From contig JABBBF010000085.1 of assembly GCA_018607545.1 (NCBI GenBank), positions 1 to 7,158 on the forward strand: DNA of 7,158 nt, written 5' to 3'. Shown here piece by piece: positions 1 through 6,079 of the stretch. The notes below the pieces were generated by a model. The model was not told where the DNA came from and did not search any database. It worked only from the letters and a program-made list of their open reading frames with translations. Source of the DNA: SAR92 clade bacterium. GTDB lineage: Bacteria > Pseudomonadota > Gammaproteobacteria > Pseudomonadales > Porticoccaceae. The translations under genes and the position numbers were made by a program. How positions within the stretch are numbered: the first letter of the stretch is position 1; each line of letters opens with the position of its first letter.

Positions 1-2
1 TT

Positions 3-1439
3 CAGCAGCTAAAAGTTTTTATTCACGAGCTCGAAGTGGGAATGTTTGTTTCCGCTCTGGATAAGCCCTGGGCTGAAACGCCATTTCCGATTCAGGGGTT
101 TATGATTAAGAGCATCGCCGATGCCTCAAGAGTTAAAGCCTACTGTGATTATGTCTATATAGATGTTGCCAAAGGGGCATCGCCCCTCGACCTGAAGACC
201 GCAGCTCCGGCGAACACAGCCTATAGAAATGATCGCTCATCAGTGATTGTTGGCAGCAACAACATCAGAAATCAGTCTATAAAAAATAACTACAACTCTT
301 TACCTCGCAGTTTTGTAGTAAAACCTTATATTTACAATAAAACTGTTGAGTTGGCTAAAGAGATACCAGCGGCGCGCCGGGTGATGAATAACCTGGTGGG
401 ATGTTTGAGTGTGGCGACACGCCAAATCACCAGGGGCGGCAATTTCAATCTCGATCAGCTGCAGGAGACCGTCGACGATATGGTGGATAGTGTAGTGCGC
501 TGTCCCGACGCCTTTACCTGGCTGTTGCGCCTGCGCGCCAAAGATCCCCACACCCACGACCACAGTATTCGCTCTTCTCTCTGGGCCACTCAGTTTGCCC
601 GTCATATAGGTCTGGATATAGACCAGTTAAAAGATATATGTCTGGCGACTCTGCTCAAGGATGTCGGCAAAGCTAGTATGGATCGAGCGCTGTTGCGCAA
701 AGTGAATAGAAGTGCCGAGGAAGAGGCCGAATACCGCAATTTTGTCAGCGCCAGTGTCGAGAATCTCAAACAGTCAGATTTTGATAATCGGCGAGTGCTG
801 AATATTATTAAATTTCACTGTGAACGCTATGATGGCAGTGGGTTTCCAAAGGGTTGTTCTGGGAAACGCATTCCTTTCCTGGCCGCAATCGCTGGAATTG
901 CATCAGAATTTGACCGCCTGTGTAATCCACGGGAAGTCGCCGAGACTCTCACGCCATCCAAAGCAACCGGCAGACTTTACGAGCTTCGTGGCCAGGCTTT
1001 TGCTGAAGATCTGGTGATTGAATTTATCCGGTCAGTGGGACTCTACCCGGCCGGAACAGTGGTTGAATTATCCACCGGCGATGTCGGTATGGTTGTCGAA
1101 CAAAACCCCAAATCACGACTTTCACCCAGAGTGGCCGTGTTTGAGAAAGAGGAAAATAGTGCTGGGGAGCCGAACTATATTTTTGTCGATCTGAAGAATG
1201 AAGAGAAAGCCCGTACTCAGCTGCGTAACTTTGGCGCTCGCCGAGCCTTTGAGGTAAACAAACTGGCGATTAGCAAAGATATTGACCCAGAGAAATTAAA
1301 TATTGATGATCAGTTGTTGAATCGACTGATAGCCAAGCCCTTTGACAGCCCAATGTCTGGACTGCCGGCAATGGATAGGTCGAAGGTAGTATCAAGTCGC
1401 GGCTTTCTCTCCGCCCTTAAACAGCGGCTTTCTCTCTAA
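3..1439 (+). CDS. DUF3391 / degenerate HD-GYP domain protein, 5' end cut by window
   Basis: The family usually hydrolyses cyclic di-GMP in the cytoplasm. The frame is open from base 3 and reads QQLKVFIHELEVGMFVSALD before continuing into the known ORF. This is the usual DUF3391 opening, so the true start lies just left of the window; the GTG at 36 falls inside that motif and is a poor start. Numbering from that GTG, residues 1 to about 125 are DUF3391, about 160-330 the HD-GYP domain, and about 335-467 a C-terminal extension beginning GLYPAGTVVELS, which is common in this subfamily. His176, Gly211-Lys212, Glu263, DGSGFPKG (266-273) and Asp293 are kept. The HD pair is Lys208-Asp209, the HH pair is His261-Cys262, the downstream His position is Phe236, and the first Asp of the DvfD motif is Ser290. 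Most metal ligands are therefore missing and I infer loss of phosphodiesterase activity. There is no signal peptide or membrane segment in the visible part. The family call is secure; the function is not. Confidence 0.9.
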   Translation, partial: QQLKVFIHELEVGMFVSALDKPWAETPFPIQGFMIKSIADASRVKAYCDYVYIDVAKGASPLDLKTAAPANTAYRNDRSSVIVGSNNIRNQSIKNNYNSLPRSFVVKPYIYNKTVELAKEIPAARRVMNNLVGCLSVATRQITRGGNFNLDQLQETVDDMVDSVVRCPDAFTWLLRLRAKDPHTHDHSIRSSLWATQFARHIGLDIDQLKDICLATLLKDVGKASMDRALLRKVNRSAEEEAEYRNFVSASVENLKQSDFDNRRVLNIIKFHCERYDGSGFPKGCSGKRIPFLAAIAGIASEFDRLCNPREVAETLTPSKATGRLYELRGQAFAEDLVIEFIRSVGLYPAGTVVELSTGDVGMVVEQNPKSRLSPRVAVFEKEENSAGEPNYIFVDLKNEEKARTQLRNFGARRAFEVNKLAISKDIDPEKLNIDDQLLNRLIAKPFDSPMSGLPAMDRSKVVSSRGFLSALKQRLSL

Positions 1440-1443
1440 CCCT

Positions 1444-2298
1444 CTAGCTATTAAAAACCGCAATCCTTTCGCCCATCTGAACATCAGCCTGAGGCATCAA
1501 TGAATCCTGCCAGCGAATCCTGTCCTCCGGGAATAACAGAATAACGGTAGAGCCAAATTTAAAGCGGCCAATCTCATCACCTTTTTTGTAACTCAGATCG
1601 CGATTGGAAAAGTCAGTCTCTCTTATGGCGCCACGTCCCGGTGTTTCAAAGCCACCCCAGACAGTTTCAATGCCAGCCACCAGCATCGCGCCAACAAAAA
1701 CCACCACAAAGTTGCCGCTCTCCGATTCAAACTCACAGACCAGTCGCTCATTGCGGGCAAATAAATTGGGCAGCGCCTGCGCGGTTTGATCATTGACCGA
1801 AAATAGATCGCCGGGAATATAGCGGGTACTCAATAACTTGCCAGCAGCAGGTATATGCACGCGGTGATAGTCGCGAGGTGAAAGATAGATAGTGGCGAAA
1901 CTGCCATTTTCATAGCGCTTCGCCTGTTGCGAATTACCCAGGAGACGTCTGGCTGAATAGTCGCTGCCTTTAGCCTGAATAATTTTTTGATGATTGATGG
2001 GGCCGGCCTGGCTAACTGTCCCATCAGCGGGAGAGACAACCGCTTGGTTATCGCTATCTATGGGACGAGCACCTTCTTTTAAGGCGCGGGTAAAGAAGCT
2101 GTTAAAGCTCTTATAGTCATTAATATCACTGCTCTCTGCCTCATCAATATTGATATCGAATGAAGCGATTGCACGCTTGATTAAGGCATTTTTTAGCCAG
2201 ACTGTTTGCGACTCCGCAGCCTTGGCGATAAGTCTGGAAAGGGCGTGTTTTGGTAACAGTCGCTGCAGTGCGACAAATAATTCTGCACGATGATTCAT
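1444..2298 (-). CDS. psd: phosphatidylserine decarboxylase proenzyme
   Basis: Converts phosphatidylserine to phosphatidylethanolamine and CO2 at the inner membrane, the last step of PE synthesis. The 284-aa product has the usual length for the proteobacterial type I enzyme. The catalytic triad is visible: Asp92 in SPADGTV, His145/His148 in SPRDYHRVHIP, and Ser250 in FKFGSTVILLF. Self-cleavage between Gly249 and Ser250 should yield a beta chain and a short alpha chain that carries the N-terminal pyruvoyl group. The motif is FGST rather than the LGST of E. coli, a common variant. GAMLVAGIETVWGG (203-216) is also typical. The ATG at 2298 has only a weak purine stretch (AGAG) upstream, but no better start is seen. 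The gene is last in the rsgA-rhdA-psd cluster, 32 bp after the rhdA stop, and its stop lies 4 bp from the convergent HD-GYP gene. No intrinsic terminator is evident between the two. Confidence 0.96.
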   Translation of the reverse strand: MNHRAELFVALQRLLPKHALSRLIAKAAESQTVWLKNALIKRAIASFDINIDEAESSDINDYKSFNSFFTRALKEGARPIDSDNQAVVSPADGTVSQAGPINHQKIIQAKGSDYSARRLLGNSQQAKRYENGSFATIYLSPRDYHRVHIPAAGKLLSTRYIPGDLFSVNDQTAQALPNLFARNERLVCEFESESGNFVVVFVGAMLVAGIETVWGGFETPGRGAIRETDFSNRDLSYKKGDEIGRFKFGSTVILLFPEDRIRWQDSLMPQADVQMGERIAVFNS

Positions 2299-2330
2299 AG
2301 TTTGTAGCTCTAATATTTAAATTATATGGC

Positions 2331-3182
2331 TTAGTCGCCAAGTTCAACCGCTGTGGAGTCAAGATTTCCCCATTCAGCCCAGGATCCGTCGTAGGCACTG
2401 ATATTTGTGTAGCCGAGAATACGTGCAGCCATATAGGTAAATGCCGAGCGGTGATGGCTCTGGCAATGAGTGGTTATTACTTTATCCTGAGTCAACCCGG
2501 CAGCATCGAGAATAGCCTGGGCATCCTCGCGCAGACGTAGATTGCGCTGCTGGTCCATCAGGCTGGTCCACTCAATATTGATTGCGCCGGGAATATGGCC
2601 GCCGCGGGCCGAGCGAACCATATCGCCACGGTACTCAGCGGGACTGCGAGCATCCCAGACCGAAAAATTGGTATCTTCAAGCTTGCTGTTAATCCCATCT
2701 ACATCAATGCGCACTTCCGGATTGGCCAGTTTGGCTTCAATACTTTGGCTGGCCGGCTGGTTTGCTTCACTCTGGGTCGGAAAACCCTCTTTAACCCAGG
2801 AGACAATACCGCCATTGAGGTATGACCAGTTGCTGTAGCCAAGCAAATCCAATGTCCAGGCCATACGGCCAGCCCAGCCACCGCCCTCGTCATCGTAAAC
2901 CACCACGTGGGTCTCTGCACTGATACCCAGATAGCTAATAATTTTACTCAGCTGTTCCACAGAGGGCAGTTTGCCTGGGGTGGGCGCTGTACCCGCCATC
3001 AATAGGCTGCCTGATAAATGCACAGCGCCGGGAACATGTTTCTGTTGATAGAGTGCCGGATTACACAGATCGATAATCAGTAAATTATCCTGATCAAGCA
3101 TGGTTTCGAGTTCGCTGGGCTCTAGCAGGCGGGGAATAGGATTAGTCATTTTGTCAGTCACAGGGCTTTTTAAAAGGGCCAT
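2331..3182 (-). CDS. rhdA: tandem-domain rhodanese, thiosulfate sulfurtransferase of the RhdA type
   Basis: Transfers sulfane sulfur from thiosulfate or a related donor to cyanide or another thiophilic acceptor through a cysteine persulfide; cytoplasmic. It has two rhodanese domains: an N-terminal one (about 15-135) without a catalytic Cys, with Asp in the VVYDDEGGGWAGR loop, and a C-terminal one (about 155-280) with the active loop CQSHHRS at Cys240. That loop is nearly the CQTHHRS of Azotobacter vinelandii RhdA and differs from the CGSGVTA of E. coli SseA, so thiosulfate is favoured over mercaptopyruvate. The YDGSWAEWG end motif is present. The first Met gives 283 aa. The second Met (codon 12, base 3149) gives 272 aa, starts MTNPIPRLLEP like characterised RhdA proteins, and may be the real start; neither has a clear ribosome binding site. 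It lies between rsgA and psd on the same strand, as rhdA lies beside psd in Pseudomonas. Confidence 0.92.
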   Translation of the reverse strand: MALLKSPVTDKMTNPIPRLLEPSELETMLDQDNLLIIDLCNPALYQQKHVPGAVHLSGSLLMAGTAPTPGKLPSVEQLSKIISYLGISAETHVVVYDDEGGGWAGRMAWTLDLLGYSNWSYLNGGIVSWVKEGFPTQSEANQPASQSIEAKLANPEVRIDVDGINSKLEDTNFSVWDARSPAEYRGDMVRSARGGHIPGAINIEWTSLMDQQRNLRLREDAQAILDAAGLTQDKVITTHCQSHHRSAFTYMAARILGYTNISAYDGSWAEWGNLDSTAVELGD

Positions 3183-3204
3183 TTATAGCGAAGAGAGTTT
3201 AACA

Positions 3205-4230
3205 TTATTTCTCATACTGGCTGGCAAGGATATTGCGGTAATTCTGCAACCGAACATCGAGTATTTTACCTTCCTGGGCAGCTTCAAGCAGCGCACAGTT
3301 GAGCTCAGTCTTATGTTTGCAGTCGCGAAATTTGCACCGGCCAAGAAAGGGCCTGAATTCGATAAAGCCATCAATAATCTGCTCGTCGCTTAAATTGGTA
3401 ACCGCAAATTCGCGAATACCCGGAGAGTCAATCAGATGGCCGCCATTCTTAAGATGAAAGAGCCTTGAGGCCGTGGTGGTATGGGTGCCCTTGTCAGTAC
3501 CCTCAGAGAGTGCGCCGACAAGAATATTGGCATCCGGCTGCAACTGATTGATCAGCGAGGATTTCCCGACACCAGATTGACCAACAAAAATTGAAGTATG
3601 GGCTGCTAAATAGTCTTTTAGCTGATCTATCCCGGCACCAGTCTTTACCGATACTTTAAGCACCTCATAGCCAACTTTTTGGTAATCGGTGATTAGCTGC
3701 TCAATATAGGAGTGCTCACCGCCATCGAGCATATCGATTTTATTGACGATTAACACCGGCTGAATATTCTGTGCTTCGGAGGCGATCAGGTAGCGATCAA
3801 TAAGGTTGCTGTAAGCGGTTGGCCTGGCGGCAAACACAATGGCGATGCGATCCACATTGGCCGCCACAGGACGCAGCTTGCCATAGGGATCTGGGCGCAG
3901 TAGCTCAGAGTTGCGCGGCTCGCGGGCGACAATCACGCCATTGGGCTCTGCGTGACGCCAGATTACCGTATCCCCGGTGACCAGTGGTTCCAGATTGGCA
4001 CGGATATGGCAGCGGTAAATTTTATTCTTATAACTGCCTTCCAGACCCTCAATATCAATCTGTGCGCCAAAGTTAGTGACAACCGTGCCGCGCACCTCCG
4101 GGCCGAGCTGAGTCAGATTCTCCAGCTCATCATCACTGATGGTATTTTTAAGCATGGCTCGCTCACGACGACGCTCCTGAATTGACTGGATGCGGTTTTT
4201 TTGTCGTAGACTGAGATTGCGTTTGGCCAT
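3205..4230 (-). CDS. rsgA: ribosome small subunit-dependent GTPase A
   Basis: Circularly permuted GTPase that binds the maturing 30S subunit, promotes release of assembly factors and checks the decoding site; it acts on the ribosome in the cytoplasm. The 341-aa product has a basic N-terminal tail (about 1-28), an OB-fold (about 45-110), the GTPase domain in permuted order, and a C-terminal zinc domain. Visible motifs are G4 NKID (163-166), G1/P-loop GQSGVGKS (217-224), the G2 region DKGTHTT (246-252), G3 DSPG (268-271), and the zinc ligands Cys299, Cys304, His306 and Cys312. Nothing essential is missing. The ATG at 4230 is supported by GAGAG five bases upstream (4240-4236 on the plus strand). 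It is the first gene of the probable rsgA-rhdA-psd unit and diverges from orn, its usual neighbour in gammaproteobacteria. Confidence 0.97.
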   Translation of the reverse strand: MAKRNLSLRQKNRIQSIQERRRERAMLKNTISDDELENLTQLGPEVRGTVVTNFGAQIDIEGLEGSYKNKIYRCHIRANLEPLVTGDTVIWRHAEPNGVIVAREPRNSELLRPDPYGKLRPVAANVDRIAIVFAARPTAYSNLIDRYLIASEAQNIQPVLIVNKIDMLDGGEHSYIEQLITDYQKVGYEVLKVSVKTGAGIDQLKDYLAAHTSIFVGQSGVGKSSLINQLQPDANILVGALSEGTDKGTHTTTASRLFHLKNGGHLIDSPGIREFAVTNLSDEQIIDGFIEFRPFLGRCKFRDCKHKTELNCALLEAAQEGKILDVRLQNYRNILASQYEK

Positions 4231-4363
4231 TCATGCTCTCTTTTACTGTTCTATAAACACCATATCGAATAACGTCTCTGGCGTTCTGGATCGCAAGGAT
4301 ATAGCATATCTGGCTGAAGTAACATTTTGCTAACCCTGACTTGTCTTTTCACGGAAATTTTAA
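4231..4363. promoter_or_regulatory. divergent rsgA/orn intergenic region
   Basis: This 133-bp spacer must hold the leftward rsgA promoter and the rightward orn promoter, since both genes begin here facing away from each other. The rsgA ribosome binding site is at 4236-4240 (GAGAG on the minus strand). For orn, GGAAA lies 8-12 bases before the ATG. TATAGC at 4300-4305 is a possible -10 for orn, but I cannot pair it with a good -35. The short inverted repeat GATAT-AGC-ATATC at 4298-4310 overlaps it and could be an operator or chance. No riboswitch or small gene is evident. Confidence 0.45.
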
Positions 4364-4924
4364 ATGACCAAATCTATTCAAAACCCGGATCCAATGAACC
4401 TGATCTGGATCGACTTAGAGATGACAGGTCTCAGTCCCGAGCGCGATCGCATTATCGAGATTGCCACAGTGGTAACCGATAAAGAGCTCAATATTCTCGC
4501 CGAGGGCCCCGTGTTGGCCGTCCATCAGTCGGATCAGCTGCTAGAGGGTATGGATGAGTGGAATACCCGCCAGCACGGCGGTTCCGGGCTTACCGAGCGG
4601 GTTCGCCAGAGCACCACCACTGAAGCTGAAGCAGCAGCGGCGACTATCGACTTTTTAAGTCAGTGGGTGCCGGCGGAAAAATCGCCCATGTGCGGCAATT
4701 CAATCTGTCAGGATCGACGCTTTCTGGCCAACTATATGCCCGAGCTGGAAACCTTTTTCCACTATCGAAACCTGGATGTCAGCACCCTTAAAGAGCTGGT
4801 GCAGCGCTGGAAGCCTGAGTTGTCCCATGGTTTTAAGAAGCGCGGCAGTCATCTGGCCATGGATGATATTCACGACTCTATTCGCGAACTGGTTTATTAC
4901 CGGGAAGTGTTTATTCGTCTGTAG
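4364..4924 (+). CDS. orn: oligoribonuclease, DEDDh 3'-5' exonuclease
   Basis: Degrades two- to five-nucleotide RNAs, chiefly dinucleotides, to mononucleotides at the end of RNA decay. In pseudomonads it also clears pGpG, the linear product of cyclic di-GMP hydrolysis. The 186-aa protein is very close to E. coli Orn throughout ([36 protein letters not shown]-like [22 protein letters not shown]). The DEDDh residues are Asp17, Glu19, Asp117, His163 and Asp168. The ATG at 4364 is preferred because GGA sits about 8 bases upstream; the internal Met11 would give 176 aa. The last 14 bp overlap the end of convergent queG, so the two 3' ends are transcribed against each other. Confidence 0.97.
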   Translation: MTKSIQNPDPMNLIWIDLEMTGLSPERDRIIEIATVVTDKELNILAEGPVLAVHQSDQLLEGMDEWNTRQHGGSGLTERVRQSTTTEAEAAAATIDFLSQWVPAEKSPMCGNSICQDRRFLANYMPELETFFHYRNLDVSTLKELVQRWKPELSHGFKKRGSHLAMDDIHDSIRELVYYREVFIRL

Positions 4925-6023
4925 GTATTTCTTCGGCAGTAGCAAACTTGCGTTGCTGTTCTTGCAGCGCCCATTCAACATGTTCACGAACCAGCGCTGA
5001 TGGATCATCAGCTCGCTGTTGCAAGGCGTTGATAATTCGCTCTGATGGTGGCGCATTGCCGAGACCCACCGAGAGATTGCGCAACCAGCGCTGGAAGCCA
5101 ATACGTCGAATAGGCGAGCCTTCGGTTTTCTGCTTGAACTCATCTTCAGTCCACTCAAAGAGAGTCACCAAATCGGAATTATCCAGATTGTGCCGCGGGC
5201 TAAAATCGATTTCCTGAGTCTTTGACGAATAGCGATTCCAGGGGCAGATTATCTGGCAGTCATCGCAGCCAAATACGCGATTGCCCATTAATGGCCGCAA
5301 CTCCTCAGGAATCGGCTCCTGACTTTCGATGGTCAGGTAGGAGATGCATTTGCGCGCATCCAGAACATAGGGTTCCGGGAAAGCATCAGTCGGGCAGACT
5401 TTTAAGCAGGCGCGACAGTTGCCGCACTTATCGGTCTGCTGGTTATCATCAACCGGCAACTTCAGCGAGATATAAATCTCCCCAAGAAAAAACCACGAAC
5501 CAACTTTGTCATTTAACAATAAGGTGTTTTTACCAATCCAGCCAAGTCCAGCCTGAGCTGCCAGCGGCTTCTCCATCACCGGAGCGCTATCGACAAAGGG
5601 TCGTTGGTTTAATTGCAGATGGGCAAGGCCGAGACGATCTATCTCGATCTCGATTTTTTTGGTCAGCTCGGCAAGTCGTTTGCGAATCAGTTTGTGATAG
5701 TCACGGCCCAGCGCATACCTTGATATATAAGCTTTATTGTCATCTTTAAGAACGGCGATCATATTACTGTCGGTAAGATAGTCCATGCGTACAGAGATAA
5801 CCCGAACCGTATTATCCACCAACTTGTCGACTTTGTAGCGCTTGTCGCCATGCTGCCCCATCCATTGCATCGAGCCCTGAAAGCCATTTTCCAACCACTG
5901 CAAAAGACGCTCTGAAGCCTGATCGAGATCCGGTTTTGAAATAGCCACCTGCTGAAATCCCAGAGTTTCCCCCCAGGCTTTAATATTTTTCGCTAGATCA
6001 TTGAGCTTATGTGTTTCGGTCAT
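4911..6023 (-). CDS. queG: epoxyqueuosine reductase, cobalamin and 4Fe-4S dependent
   Basis: Catalyses the last step of queuosine synthesis, reducing epoxyqueuosine to queuosine at the wobble position (34) of tRNAs with GUN anticodons, using cobalamin and two 4Fe-4S clusters in the cytoplasm. The 370-aa product matches the family in order: an N-terminal domain with [10 protein letters not shown] (102-111); [13 protein letters not shown] (141-153), whose Asp145 is the probable proton donor; [13 protein letters not shown] (158-170); a ferredoxin-like domain with Cys200, 203, 206, 210 and 226, then Cys253, 256 and 260 in [12 protein letters not shown]; and a C-terminal HEAT-like region (about 305-355). 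By comparison with the solved family, Cys200/203/206/260 and Cys210/226/253/256 would form the two clusters. The ATG at 6023 aligns with the E. coli start ([18 protein letters not shown]), although no strong ribosome binding site precedes it. It is divergent from nnr, with orn convergent downstream. Confidence 0.96.
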   Translation of the reverse strand: MTETHKLNDLAKNIKAWGETLGFQQVAISKPDLDQASERLLQWLENGFQGSMQWMGQHGDKRYKVDKLVDNTVRVISVRMDYLTDSNMIAVLKDDNKAYISRYALGRDYHKLIRKRLAELTKKIEIEIDRLGLAHLQLNQRPFVDSAPVMEKPLAAQAGLGWIGKNTLLLNDKVGSWFFLGEIYISLKLPVDDNQQTDKCGNCRACLKVCPTDAFPEPYVLDARKCISYLTIESQEPIPEELRPLMGNRVFGCDDCQIICPWNRYSSKTQEIDFSPRHNLDNSDLVTLFEWTEDEFKQKTEGSPIRRIGFQRWLRNLSVGLGNAPPSERIINALQQRADDPSALVREHVEWALQEQQRKFATAEEIPTDE

Positions 6024-6079
6024 GGTTTCAGGGCTAATCTGACATATAATCGCGGTAATCTTACTGGGAACTCGCGGAC
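6024..6079. promoter_or_regulatory. divergent queG/nnr intergenic region with TATAAT box
   Basis: The 56 bp between the two start codons contain a perfect TATAAT at 6045-6050 on the plus strand, about 30 bases before the nnr ATG, so it is well placed as the -10 of an nnr promoter with a short leader. No good -35 is present at 16-18 bp spacing (the bases there read about ATGGTT, inside the queG start region), and the TG of an extended -10 is two bases too far upstream. The same AT-rich block could serve queG on the other strand, but I cannot define that promoter. GGGA at 6066-6069 is a weak nnr ribosome binding site candidate. Confidence 0.4.

Noticed and set aside
36..38. GTG as the start of the HD-GYP gene
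   Set aside because: The frame stays open to the left edge and the preceding codons encode the conserved DUF3391 opening (KVFIHELEVGM), so the GTG is an internal Val codon.
3160..3182. Possible hairpin GGGC-TTTTTAAAA-GGGCC between rsgA and rhdA acting as a terminator
   Set aside because: The GC parts of the two arms do not pair properly; only the central T/A block is complementary, so it does not form a convincing intrinsic terminator.
4298..4310. Inverted repeat GATAT-AGC-ATATC as a regulator binding site
   Set aside because: Only 5-bp arms in AT-rich intergenic DNA, with no second copy arranged as an operator; too short to call.
4700..5158. A 152-codon minus-strand open frame across the orn and queG ends
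   Set aside because: It overlaps conserved coding sequence of both genes in another frame and shows no recognisable domain.
5222..5749. A 175-codon plus-strand open frame opposite queG
   Set aside because: It lies wholly antisense to the well-supported QueG iron-sulfur and catalytic region, and its translation is low in complexity and resembles no family I know. It is best explained as a shadow of queG.
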